From Bacteroides luti (GTDB lineage Bacteria; Bacteroidota; Bacteroidia; Bacteroidales; Bacteroidaceae): a stretch of 64,000 bases of DNA. The stretch is from the NCBI RefSeq assembly GCF_900128905.1, contig NZ_FQTV01000016.1:38606-102605 (forward strand). The letters are read 5' to 3'. The notes beneath the pieces were generated by a model. That model did not search any database and was not told the origin of the DNA. It saw only the letters and a program-made list of their open reading frames with translations. This document shows, in pieces, positions 10,565 to 19,083 of this stretch. Position numbers and translations under genes: made by a program. Each line of letters opens with the position of its first letter. The stretch's first letter is position 1.

Positions 10565-10810
10565 TTAGTTGTTTGAATGCTCCGAATCTTTTTTCCACTC
10601 CTCCATTTCTCTACGTCGTTTTTCAGCCAATTTTTCTTTCTTACGCAACACAAGCCATAATAGTAAAACAATAACATAAGAAACTGCAATCGTAACATAT
10701 TTCTCCATTTCACCAATAGTGTGATTACGAGGTACTAAATATATAGCCATAGCTGTTATATAAATAAAGAGAGCACCACAAAGCCATGTAGATTTTTTAT
10801 ATTTTTTCAT
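10565..10810 (-). CDS. Small two-helix inner-membrane protein, unknown function
   Basis: An 81-residue protein starting at MKKYKKST. It has two hydrophobic helices (about 9-27 and 40-56) and a highly charged C-terminal tail rich in Lys, Arg and Glu (RKKEKLAEKRRREMEEW). No recognised family motif is visible. It is the first gene of a probable two-gene unit with the beta-barrel gene. A possible earlier start at 10849 would add 13 residues without a better leader, so the shorter form is preferred. Confidence 0.6.
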   Translation of the reverse strand: MKKYKKSTWLCGALFIYITAMAIYLVPRNHTIGEMEKYVTIAVSYVIVLLLWLVLRKKEKLAEKRRREMEEWKKDSEHSNN

Positions 10811-10826
10811 TAGAGTCTTCTTTTTA

Positions 10827-10847
10827 GTATGAAAAAAACTTTCATAC
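10827..10847. promoter_or_regulatory. Short palindrome upstream of the membrane/barrel gene pair
   Basis: gtatgaaa, 5 bp, then tttcatac is a perfect 8-bp inverted repeat 17 bp before the start of the small membrane protein gene. It may be an operator or a 5'-leader hairpin. No consensus promoter was found nearby, so the role is uncertain. Confidence 0.3.
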
Positions 10848-10963
10848 ACTGTTTAGCTTTTTTCTTTTTTGTATTTAAAACAAAAATAAGTAATATTATT
10901 TATTCGTGTCTCCTTTCAGTTGAAAAAGAGGAATCTTCTAACGCTTTTTTACGTTCTTTTATC

Positions 10964-10971
10964 TACCTTTG
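10964..10971 (+). promoter_or_regulatory. -7 promoter box for the second GHL10-like gene
   Basis: TACCTTTG matches TAnnTTTG and lies 20 bp before the ATG at 10992. There is no good -33 box at the usual distance. It falls inside the longer open frame and so supports the later start. Confidence 0.5.
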
Positions 10972-10991
10972 CAACATTACAGCAAGCGAAA

Positions 10992-12671
10992 ATGAAACAT
11001 ACATACCTTATTCTTTTGTTCCTTTGTTTTTTCATAACCAATACACAGGCACAACCTAAAAATGAGATACGAGCCACTTGGCTGACAACAATATATGGAC
11101 TTGACTGGCCAACAGTCAAAGCCACCTCTCCTACCACTATCAATAAACAAAAAGCAGAATTATGCAGAATTTTGGATGAGCTAAAAGCTGCCAATTTTAA
11201 TACCGTATTACTTCAAACACGTTTACGGGGAGACGTTATCTATCCGTCTTCCATTGAAACCTATAATGAGACATTAACGGGAAAAGCCGGTTGCTCTCCC
11301 GGATATGACGCGCTTGCATTTGCTATTGAAGAGTGCCATAAACGCGGAATGGAATGTCATGCATGGATAGTCTCAATTCCATTGGGAAAAGAAAATCATG
11401 TAAAAGCATTAGGGAATAAATCTGTTACTAAGAAACACCCACAAATATGCAAACGTTATCAGGGTGAATGGTTTCTCGATCCCGGCAACCCGGCAACAAA
11501 AGATTACCTTTTTTCTATTGTAAAAGAAATAATTACCGGTTATGATGTAGATGGCATCCATCTTGATTATATTCGTTATCCTGACCGTCCAAATGATTTT
11601 CCGGATAAAGAGATGTTTCGCAAATATGGTAACGGAAAAAGCCTGGACAGTTGGAGAAGAGACAACATTACAGCAATTGTACGACACTTGTATCAGCAGG
11701 TTAAGCAAATCAAACCTTGGGTAAAAATGAGTAGTTCACCTGTTGGCAAATTCAAAGATACTTCTCATTACCCATCAGGAGGATGGAATGCTTATCATAC
11801 AGTTTACCAGGATGCTCAAGGGTGGCTTCGTGAAGGCATCCAGGATATTCTATTCCCTATGATGTATTTCAACGGAAATAACTTTTATCCATTTGCATTA
11901 GATTGGCAGGAAAATAGCTTCGGACGTTGTGTAGTTCCCGGATTAGGTATTTATTTTCTTGATCCGGCAGAAAAAGACTGGCCGCTAAGTGAAATTGAAC
12001 GTCAGATATATTTCACCCGTCGTCATGGATTAACCGGACAAGCCTTTTACCGTACTGAATACCTATTAAAAAACACCAAGCATCTGTTCGACGAACTAAA
12101 CGGATTACATTACTCCAGTCCTGCTCTTCAACCTAAAATGAAATGGCTGGATAATACAGCTCCAACACGTCCTAACGATTTATCAAGTAACCGTATAGGA
12201 TCGACAGTTCAATTAAGCTGGCAACCATCAACCGACAACGACTCACGAACAGCACCATACTATATTGTGTATGCTTCTGATAAATTTCCAGTAGATATAT
12301 CCAAGCCTTATAATATTGTTGCACATGATATCAGAGAGAATCATTACGCTTACAAGGAAGAGACTGCCAGAGAAAATAAACGTTATTTTGCAGTAACAGC
12401 AACCGATCGTTTTGGAAATGAGAGTGCAGCAGTACAATTAACACTCCCGGATAATAAACTTCAATTATCCCAGGATAGCCTATTATTGCAACTTCCCAAA
12501 TCCGAAGAATTGGAGAGTATAACTATTACCGATCTTACCGGCAGATGTGTATTACATTCTAAATATGAGGAAAAGATCTCTTTGAAGAGCTTGCAAAAGG
12601 GACTTTACAAAGTGTTATTTACAGATAAAAACGGACAGATTCATCCTTCAACCAAGATGCTTGCACGATAA
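10992..12671 (+). CDS. GHL10-family (DUF187) glycoside hydrolase-like protein with sorting tail
   Basis: A 559-residue secreted protein. The signal peptide is MKHTYLILLFLCFFITNTQA. Then comes a GHL10 barrel with IRATWLTT, CHAWIVSIP and DGIHLDYIRYPD, a fibronectin-like segment (about 380-470, VTATDRFGNES), and a C-terminal 60-residue domain with ITITDLTGRCVL and LQKGLYKVLF. That last domain resembles the type A tail used by type IX secretion. The longest frame starts at 10920, but the -7 box at 10964 and the signal peptide favour 10992. It is a paralogue of the gene at 5257 and probably acts on a polysaccharide. Its end overlaps the convergent gene by 31 bp. Confidence 0.83.
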   Translation: MKHTYLILLFLCFFITNTQAQPKNEIRATWLTTIYGLDWPTVKATSPTTINKQKAELCRILDELKAANFNTVLLQTRLRGDVIYPSSIETYNETLTGKAGCSPGYDALAFAIEECHKRGMECHAWIVSIPLGKENHVKALGNKSVTKKHPQICKRYQGEWFLDPGNPATKDYLFSIVKEIITGYDVDGIHLDYIRYPDRPNDFPDKEMFRKYGNGKSLDSWRRDNITAIVRHLYQQVKQIKPWVKMSSSPVGKFKDTSHYPSGGWNAYHTVYQDAQGWLREGIQDILFPMMYFNGNNFYPFALDWQENSFGRCVVPGLGIYFLDPAEKDWPLSEIERQIYFTRRHGLTGQAFYRTEYLLKNTKHLFDELNGLHYSSPALQPKMKWLDNTAPTRPNDLSSNRIGSTVQLSWQPSTDNDSRTAPYYIVYASDKFPVDISKPYNIVAHDIRENHYAYKEETARENKRYFAVTATDRFGNESAAVQLTLPDNKLQLSQDSLLLQLPKSEELESITITDLTGRCVLHSKYEEKISLKSLQKGLYKVLFTDKNGQIHPSTKMLAR

Positions 12672-13822
12672 TTTTTTTGTTGTGTTACAGGTGTTAATTC
12701 CATATAGCCCGACACAATCCGGCCATTTTCAACAACAAGTGGAAAATCAGCCTGTTTCTTCTCGTGGTCAGTCATCAGTAAAGAAGGATCATTAAAATAA
12801 TCAACCTGAAAATAGCCCATCTTTCCGGGAGTAATAAACCTGTCATAAAAGAGTCGGGAGAAAATCCCCATGTTCATACGCAGGTTTACCTCCACACAAG
12901 GATGAATACGAAAAACAGGTTGCTCAGGAAAACGACAAATCATCATATCTACCCCCAGATATCCATTATACTTTTCATCTATCAGTTGAGAAAGTTTTAT
13001 TTCGAGCTGATTTCGCAACAAGTGCAAATCGGCGGCATTAACAAATTCGGTGAGACGCTGTTCAATAGCTTCATTGGAAGCCAGAAGATTCCCCGTGTAA
13101 GCCCCTCTTACATCTGTTTCAAAAAAAGAATATCCGGCAAAAGAGACTTTACCCGATTCATCACAAAAAAATTCCATGGCAAAATCCTTCACTTTATCCA
13201 GCCAAGGTTCGCCTACCACACAACGCTGATTCTTTATCACCCGATTACTCCATCCTTGAATATGACTGGTATACTCACCTTTACCCGGTCGTAGTCCTTT
13301 GCCACTACCCGACCATGGTGCTTTTAAAAGAACTTTGGGATAATGCTCAACAAACTCCCGAACAGCTTCATCAGAAGTTAATTCTTCCGAGACTCCACAA
13401 AAAGAAGAAGAAACATTCAACTCCCTGAGTAAAGAAACAGCTAAAGATCGATGAGACAACTTACGTAAAATCTCCATTTGCTTTTTATCAGGTAGAAGAT
13501 CATCAGAAAAGCCTAATAGCCGGGCTTGTTTTATCAAAGCAGCATTCCATCCCCACGGACAAAGTTTCAAAGATGACTGGAAAGCAATATCATCCTCCCC
13601 GATTCTGCCGACAGATAGATCAAACAAATTCTTTATCTGCAGCATCCACTCCTCGGCATCCGGTTCGTTACTCATTACCAGCATTCCCGGTGAGGTATAC
13701 CATATTGGCAGCAACGAAAGGTCGTCTGCCATCTTTCGGGCAGAAAGAGGCGGTGTATAATTCTCATCACCATTAGCCAATGCCAAATCATTATCAGGAT
13801 TGAATAAATATACTTCCAGCAT
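12641..13822 (-). CDS. Conserved hypothetical protein, probable ATP-grasp fold
   Basis: A 393-residue soluble protein without signal peptide or membrane helices. It begins with LEVYLFNPDNDLALANG. The middle has a Lys-Ala-Pro-Trp-Ser-Gly-Ser-Gly-Lys-Gly segment (KAPWSGSGKG) that resembles the ATP-grasp nucleotide loop, followed by EPWLDKVKDFAMEFF. The late part has HPCVEVNLRMNMG, placed where ATP-grasp proteins have their metal-binding Glu and Asn. This suggests an ATP-dependent ligase of unknown substrate; the fold is an inference. Its 3' end overlaps the convergent GHL10-like gene by 31 bp. Confidence 0.65.
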   Translation of the reverse strand: MLEVYLFNPDNDLALANGDENYTPPLSARKMADDLSLLPIWYTSPGMLVMSNEPDAEEWMLQIKNLFDLSVGRIGEDDIAFQSSLKLCPWGWNAALIKQARLLGFSDDLLPDKKQMEILRKLSHRSLAVSLLRELNVSSSFCGVSEELTSDEAVREFVEHYPKVLLKAPWSGSGKGLRPGKGEYTSHIQGWSNRVIKNQRCVVGEPWLDKVKDFAMEFFCDESGKVSFAGYSFFETDVRGAYTGNLLASNEAIEQRLTEFVNAADLHLLRNQLEIKLSQLIDEKYNGYLGVDMMICRFPEQPVFRIHPCVEVNLRMNMGIFSRLFYDRFITPGKMGYFQVDYFNDPSLLMTDHEKKQADFPLVVENGRIVSGYMELTPVTQQKNYRASILVEG

Positions 13823-13845
13823 TTATTTTTTATGTATTTTGTATA

Positions 13846-13853
13846 CAAAAGTA
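13846..13853 (-). promoter_or_regulatory. -7 promoter box for the ATP-grasp-like gene
   Basis: On the minus strand TACTTTTG matches TAnnTTTG, 24 bp before the start codon. No -33 TTTG is seen at the expected distance. Confidence 0.45.
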
Positions 13854-13900
13854 AGCAAAAAGAAAAATAGAATAATCAACCATCTAAAATAATTTTATTC

Positions 13901-13929
13901 TTGTACAAAAGAATGTTTTATTTTGTACA
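13901..13929. repeat. Two TGTACA sites spaced exactly 22 bp
   Basis: ttgtacaaaagaatg at 13901 and tttgtacaaaatg at 13922 place their TGTACA cores at 13902 and 13924, 22 bp apart. The same motif with the same spacing occurs four times at 43634-43707. The sites lie between the divergent ATP-grasp-like gene and the AAA ATPase gene, about 165 bp before the ATPase promoter. They may be operators. Confidence 0.6.
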
Positions 13930-14094
13930 AAATGCCATCTATTAAATAGAATAAACGGATTATTGCAGAGCCTTAAAATAAGATTGAAACAACAATTATC
14001 CTCTGCAGAATTGAATATTTATAAGCTACATAATCACTTTCTATAAACAAAAGCATAAACAAGTTTAAATAGATGAATATTTTGCAATCTCTAC

Positions 14095-14125
14095 TTTGCA
14101 AAGTAGATAATTATAATTATCTTTG
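14095..14125 (+). promoter_or_regulatory. Bacteroides-type promoter for the AAA ATPase gene
   Basis: TTTG, exactly 19 bp, then TATCTTTG, both consensus. Transcription would start near 14132, after the first ATG of the longest frame (14073), so translation should start at 14142 or 14148. Confidence 0.7.
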
Positions 14126-14141
14126 CCTCGACAATAAAAGA

Positions 14142-15326
14142 ATGTTTATGGAAGCCTTTTACAGAACTCACAGCTATCTGGTAGAACACACCAATGCCTC
14201 CGTTCGACGTGATTTGATGGATGAGATCGATTGGAACGACCGTCTTATTGGAATCAAAGGGACTCGAGGTGTAGGAAAAACTACTTTCCTGTTGCAATAT
14301 GCAAAAGAGCGATTCGGAACTGACCGTTCATGCTTGTTTATCAACATGAATAACTTTTATTTCTCAGGACATACCATTATAGAGTTTGCAGAAGAATTTC
14401 TTAAAAACGGTGGTAAAGTACTTCTCATAGACCAGGTCTTTAAGTATCCAAACTGGAGTCATGAACTAAGAATTTGCCATGATCGTTTTCCTGGTTTGAA
14501 AATTGTATTTACCGGTTCATCGGTTATGCGATTAAAAGAAGAAAACACTGAGTTATCCGGAATCGTAAAATCATATAATCTCCGCGGATTCTCATTCAGA
14601 GAATTTCTGAATCTGCAAACAGGTAACAACTTTCCGTCTTACTCGTTAGAAGATATTTTGTCCAATCACGAGCAAATAGCCAAGACTGTACTCTCAAAGG
14701 TTCGTCCTACAGACTATTTCCAGGACTATCTTCATCATGGTTTTTATCCATTTTTTCTTGAAAAAAGAAATTTTTCCGAAAATTTGCTTAAAACGATGAA
14801 CATGATGGTAGAAGTAGACATTCTACTTATTAAGCAAATAGAACTGAAATATCTTTCAAAGATAAAGAAGCTTTTATACTTGCTTGCAGTTGATGGTCCT
14901 TCAGCTCCCAATGTCAGTCATTTGGCTACAGAGATTGAAACATCACGTGCTACGGTTATGAACTACATCAAATACCTGGCAGACGCAAGGTTAATCAACA
15001 TGGTTTATCCAAAAGGAGAATCTTTCCCTAAAAAGCCATCAAAGATAATGATGCATAACACTAATCTTATGTATTCTATTTATCCGGTAAAAGTGGAAGA
15101 ACAAGATGTTGCCGAAACATTCTTTCTCAATACACTCTATAAGGACCATGTTCTCAATAAAGGAGAAAAAGGAACTTCTTTTTTGGTAGATGAAAAGATT
15201 CCATTTAAGATATGTACCGACGGATTTAAGGTCAAAAATAATCCAGCCATTACGTATGCCATTCACAGGGCAGAAATAGGGCGAGGAAATCAGATACCTT
15301 TATGGTTATTTGGTTTTCTTTATTAA
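14142..15326 (+). CDS. AAA ATPase with DUF4143-like C-terminal part
   Basis: A 394-residue P-loop ATPase of the AAA_14/DUF4143 group. Walker A is GTRGVGKTT (40-48). The Walker B position reads KVLLIDQVF, so the usual Asp-Glu pair is Asp-Gln. After it come the sensor segment IVFTGSS and a winged-helix-like region (SHLATEIETSRATVMNYIKYL). The C-terminal part resembles DUF4143, a nuclease-like fold. The function of this group is unknown. The promoter at 14095-14125 rules out the ATG at 14073; MFMEAF (14142) or MEAF (14148) is the likely start. nifJ follows after 31 bp. Confidence 0.8.
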   Translation: MFMEAFYRTHSYLVEHTNASVRRDLMDEIDWNDRLIGIKGTRGVGKTTFLLQYAKERFGTDRSCLFINMNNFYFSGHTIIEFAEEFLKNGGKVLLIDQVFKYPNWSHELRICHDRFPGLKIVFTGSSVMRLKEENTELSGIVKSYNLRGFSFREFLNLQTGNNFPSYSLEDILSNHEQIAKTVLSKVRPTDYFQDYLHHGFYPFFLEKRNFSENLLKTMNMMVEVDILLIKQIELKYLSKIKKLLYLLAVDGPSAPNVSHLATEIETSRATVMNYIKYLADARLINMVYPKGESFPKKPSKIMMHNTNLMYSIYPVKVEEQDVAETFFLNTLYKDHVLNKGEKGTSFLVDEKIPFKICTDGFKVKNNPAITYAIHRAEIGRGNQIPLWLFGFLY

Positions 15327-15357
15327 CTGAGTTTTTTTATTTAATATATTAAATGTT

Positions 15358-18300
15358 ATGACTAAACAGAAGAAATTCATCACATGTGATGGTAATCAGG
15401 CTGCTGCACATATCTCGTATATGTTCTCAGAAGTAGCTTCGATCTATCCTATCACTCCTTCTTCGACTATGGCAGAGTACGTAGACGAATGGGCAGCAGC
15501 CGGACGTAAAAACATCTTCGGCGAAACAGTATTAGTACAGGAAATGCAATCTGAAGCAGGTGCAGCAGGTGCTGTACACGGTTCACTTCAAGCTGGTGCA
15601 CTAACTACCACTTACACTGCTTCTCAGGGATTATTACTTATGATTCCTAATATGTACAAGATTGCAGGTGAATTACTACCTTGCGTATTCCACGTATCAG
15701 CTCGTGCTTTGGCTTCACACGCTCTTTCTATCTTCGGTGACCACCAGGATGTTATGGCTTGTCGTCAGGTAGGTTTCGCGATGTTGGCAGAAGGTTCTGT
15801 ACAGGAAGTTATGGACCTTGCAGCTGTAGCTCACTTAGCTACAATTAAATCACGTGTTCCATTCGTAAATTTCTTCGACGGATTCCGTACATCACACGAA
15901 ATTCAGAAAATCGAAATGTTGGAAAATGATGATCTTGCTCACCTGATCGACAAAGAAGCTTTGGCTGAATTCCGTAACCGTTCTTTGAACCCAGAGAACC
16001 CAGTTGCACGCGGTATGGCTGAAAACCCAGATGTTTACTTCCAACACAGAGAATCATGCAACAAATTCTATGATGCAGTTCCTGAAATTGTTGAAGAATA
16101 CATGAAAGAACTTTCTGAAATCACAGGACGTAAATATAGCTTGTTCGATTACTATGGAGCAGAAGATGCTGACCGTGTAATCATCGCAATGGGTTCTGCT
16201 ACAGAAGCAGCTCGCGAAGCTATCGATTACTTAACTGCTCAGGGAGAAAAAGTAGGTTTGGTTGCTGTACACTTGTACCGTCCATTCTCTGCTAAGCATT
16301 TCCTTGCTGCTGTTCCTAAAACAGCTAAACGTATTGCTGTATTAGACAGAACTAAAGAACCAGGTGCAGTAGGCGAACCATTATACTTAGACGTAAAAGA
16401 TTGTTTCTACGGACAAGCTGATGCTCCAGTTATCGTTGGTGGCCGTTACGGTCTTTCTTCTAAAGACACTACTCCAGCTCAGATTCTTTCTGTATACGAA
16501 AACCTTTCTTTGGCAATGCCTAAGAACCAATTCACAATTGGTATAGTTGACGACGTTACTTTCACTTCTCTTCCTAAGAAAGAAGAAATCGCGTTAGGCG
16601 GTGAAGGTATGTACGAAGCTAAATTCTATGGTTTGGGAGCTGATGGTACTGTAGGTGCTAACAAGAACTCTGTTAAGATTATCGGTGATAATACTAACAA
16701 GCACTGTCAGGCTTACTTCTCTTACGACTCAAAGAAATCAGGAGGTTTCACTTGTTCACACCTTCGTTTCGGTGATACTCCTATCCGTTCTACATATTTG
16801 GTAAATACTCCAAACTTCGTAGCTTGCCATGTTCAGGCATACCTTCGTATGTATGATGTAACTCGTGGTTTGCGTGAAAATGGTACATTCCTTCTAAACA
16901 CTATCTGGAGTGAAGAAGAATTAGCTAAACATTTGCCAAACAACGTAAAACGTTATTTCGCACAAAAGAATATTTCTGTTTACTATATCAACGCTACACA
17001 GATTGCTCAGGAAATTGGTTTGGGTAACAGAACAAACACTATCCTTCAATCAGCATTCTTCCGTATCACAGGAGTTATTCCAGTTGATTTGGCTGTAGAA
17101 CAAATGAAGAAATTCATTGTTAAGTCTTACGGTAAGAAAGGACAAGACATTGTTGACAAGAACAATGCAGCTGTTGACCGTGGTGGTGAATACAAGAAAT
17201 TGACTATCGATCCTGCATGGGCTACTCTTGCTGACGAAGATGCAGCAGCTTCAACAGCTCCTGAATTCGTAGAAAAAGTAGTTAAGGTAATCAACGCTCA
17301 GAATGGTGATGATCTTCCAGTATCTACATTCGTTGGTATCGAAGACGGTACATGGCAACAAGGTACTGCTACTTACGAAAAACGTGGTGTAGCTGCTTTT
17401 GTTCCAGAATGGAATTCAGAAAACTGTATCCAGTGTAACAAGTGTGCTTACGTTTGTCCTCACGCTTCTATCCGTCCATTCGTACTTGATGAAGCAGAAC
17501 AAGCTGCAGCTCCTTTCACTGATATGTTGAAAGCTACCGGAAAAGTATTCGACGGTATGAAGTTCCGTATCCAGGTTGACGTACTTGACTGTCTTGGTTG
17601 TGGTAACTGTGTTGATGTATGTCCAGGTAACAAACAAGGCAAAGCTCTTAAGATGGCAGCTCTTGAAGGTCAGCTTCCACAAGCTCCAAACTGGGAATAT
17701 GTTGCAAGCAAAGTTAAGAGCAAACAGCACCTGGTTAATATAAACGCTAACGTGAAGAACTCACAATTCGCAACTCCATTGTTCGAATTCTCTGGTGCTT
17801 GTTCTGGTTGTGGTGAAACTCCTTACGTTAAATTGTTAACTCAATTATTTGGTGATCGTCAAATGATTGCTAATGCAACAGGATGTTCTTCAATCTACTC
17901 TGGTTCAGTTCCATCAACTCCTTATACAACTAACGAAGAAGGTCACGGACCAGCATGGGCTAACTCATTATTCGAAGACTTCGCTGAATTCGGTATGGGT
18001 ATGACTCTTGCAGTTGATAAGATGCGTGATCGTCTTGTTGACTTGATGACTAAAGGTCAGACTTGCGACTGCTGTTCAGACGAACTGAAAGGTTTGTTCA
18101 CTGAATGGATTTCCGACAAAGACAACACAGAACGTTCTATCGAGCTTGAAGCTAAGATTACTCCACTTGTAAAAGCTTGCGATTGCGATATCTGCAAAGA
18201 AATTGCTTCTCTAAGCAAATTCTTAATCAAGAAATCTCAATGGATTATCGGTGGTGACGGTGCTTCTTACGATATCGGCTTCGGTGGTTTGGATCACGTA

Positions 18301-18906
18301 CTCGCTTCTGGTAAGAACGTAAATATCCTTGTTCTTGATACTGAAGTTTACTCAAATACTGGTGGTCAGTCATCTAAAGCAACTCCAGTTGGAGCTATTG
18401 CTAAGTTTGCTGCTGCAGGTAAGAGAGTTCGTAAGAAAGACCTTGGATTAATCGCTTCTACATACGGTTATGTATATTGCGCACAAATCGCTATGGGTGC
18501 TGACCAGGCTCAAACATTGAAAGCTATCCGCGAAGCTGAAGCTTATGACGGACCTTCAATCGTTATCGCTTACTCACCATGTATCAACCACGGTTTGAAA
18601 GCCGGTATGGGTAAAGCACAAGCTGAACAGGCTGCTGCAGTAGAATGCGGTTACTGGCACTTGTGGAGATACAATCCTGCATTGGAAGCTGAAGGACAAA
18701 ATCCATTTACATTGGATTCTAAAGCTCCAAACTGGGATAACTTCCAAAACTTCCTGAAAGGTGAAGTTCGTTATGCTTCATTGGCAAAACAATATCCTGC
18801 TGAAGCTGGTGAATTGTTCCAGGCTGCTCAGGACAACGCTAAGTGGAGATATAACAACTACAAGCGTTTGGCTAAGCAACAATGGGGTGTTGAGCAAGAA
18901 GACTAA
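15358..18906 (+). CDS. nifJ: Pyruvate:ferredoxin (flavodoxin) oxidoreductase
   Basis: A 1182-residue single-chain enzyme that oxidises pyruvate with CoA to acetyl-CoA and CO2 and reduces ferredoxin or flavodoxin, the central pyruvate-using step in anaerobes. The N-terminal thiamine-pyrophosphate pyrimidine domain begins at about residue 5. Two [4Fe-4S] motifs, CIQCNKCAYVCP (about 690) and CLGCGNCVDVCP (about 744), form the ferredoxin-like insert. The C-terminal domain holds the thiamine-binding segment GDGASYDIGFGG (about 967) and four more cysteines for the proximal cluster (CSGCGE and others). Codon use is strongly biased toward a few codons, in line with very high expression. No promoter box is visible in the 31-bp gap. 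Confidence 0.97.
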   Translation: MTKQKKFITCDGNQAAAHISYMFSEVASIYPITPSSTMAEYVDEWAAAGRKNIFGETVLVQEMQSEAGAAGAVHGSLQAGALTTTYTASQGLLLMIPNMYKIAGELLPCVFHVSARALASHALSIFGDHQDVMACRQVGFAMLAEGSVQEVMDLAAVAHLATIKSRVPFVNFFDGFRTSHEIQKIEMLENDDLAHLIDKEALAEFRNRSLNPENPVARGMAENPDVYFQHRESCNKFYDAVPEIVEEYMKELSEITGRKYSLFDYYGAEDADRVIIAMGSATEAAREAIDYLTAQGEKVGLVAVHLYRPFSAKHFLAAVPKTAKRIAVLDRTKEPGAVGEPLYLDVKDCFYGQADAPVIVGGRYGLSSKDTTPAQILSVYENLSLAMPKNQFTIGIVDDVTFTSLPKKEEIALGGEGMYEAKFYGLGADGTVGANKNSVKIIGDNTNKHCQAYFSYDSKKSGGFTCSHLRFGDTPIRSTYLVNTPNFVACHVQAYLRMYDVTRGLRENGTFLLNTIWSEEELAKHLPNNVKRYFAQKNISVYYINATQIAQEIGLGNRTNTILQSAFFRITGVIPVDLAVEQMKKFIVKSYGKKGQDIVDKNNAAVDRGGEYKKLTIDPAWATLADEDAAASTAPEFVEKVVKVINAQNGDDLPVSTFVGIEDGTWQQGTATYEKRGVAAFVPEWNSENCIQCNKCAYVCPHASIRPFVLDEAEQAAAPFTDMLKATGKVFDGMKFRIQVDVLDCLGCGNCVDVCPGNKQGKALKMAALEGQLPQAPNWEYVASKVKSKQHLVNINANVKNSQFATPLFEFSGACSGCGETPYVKLLTQLFGDRQMIANATGCSSIYSGSVPSTPYTTNEEGHGPAWANSLFEDFAEFGMGMTLAVDKMRDRLVDLMTKGQTCDCCSDELKGLFTEWISDKDNTERSIELEAKITPLVKACDCDICKEIASLSKFLIKKSQWIIGGDGASYDIGFGGLDHVLASGKNVNILVLDTEVYSNTGGQSSKATPVGAIAKFAAAGKRVRKKDLGLIASTYGYVYCAQIAMGADQAQTLKAIREAEAYDGPSIVIAYSPCINHGLKAGMGKAQAEQAAAVECGYWHLWRYNPALEAEGQNPFTLDSKAPNWDNFQNFLKGEVRYASLAKQYPAEAGELFQAAQDNAKWRYNNYKRLAKQQWGVEQED

Positions 18907-18930
18907 TTTAAATTAGCTCTATTATAAGAA

Positions 18931-18965
18931 AAGGGACTGTCCTACTTTTTGGACAGCCCCTTTTA
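18931..18965 (+). terminator. Rho-independent terminator after nifJ
   Basis: A 12-bp stem with one mismatch (aagggactgtcc / ggacagcccctt) and an 8-base loop is followed by TTTT. It lies 24 bp after the nifJ stop codon. Confidence 0.85.
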
Positions 18966-19083
18966 TATTTAATAAGTATACTTTCGGATATTTTTCAAAC
19001 AGTTATTTTTAGTTTGCAACTGTCCGATAAAACTTATGCTTTCACCTATTTTATAAGAATGTTGTTGACAGAAATAAATTTGT

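Noticed and set aside
15327..15357. A separate nifJ promoter in the gap after the ATPase gene
   Set aside because: No TAnnTTTG or TTTG pair is visible, although strong expression suggests one may exist upstream inside the ATPase gene.
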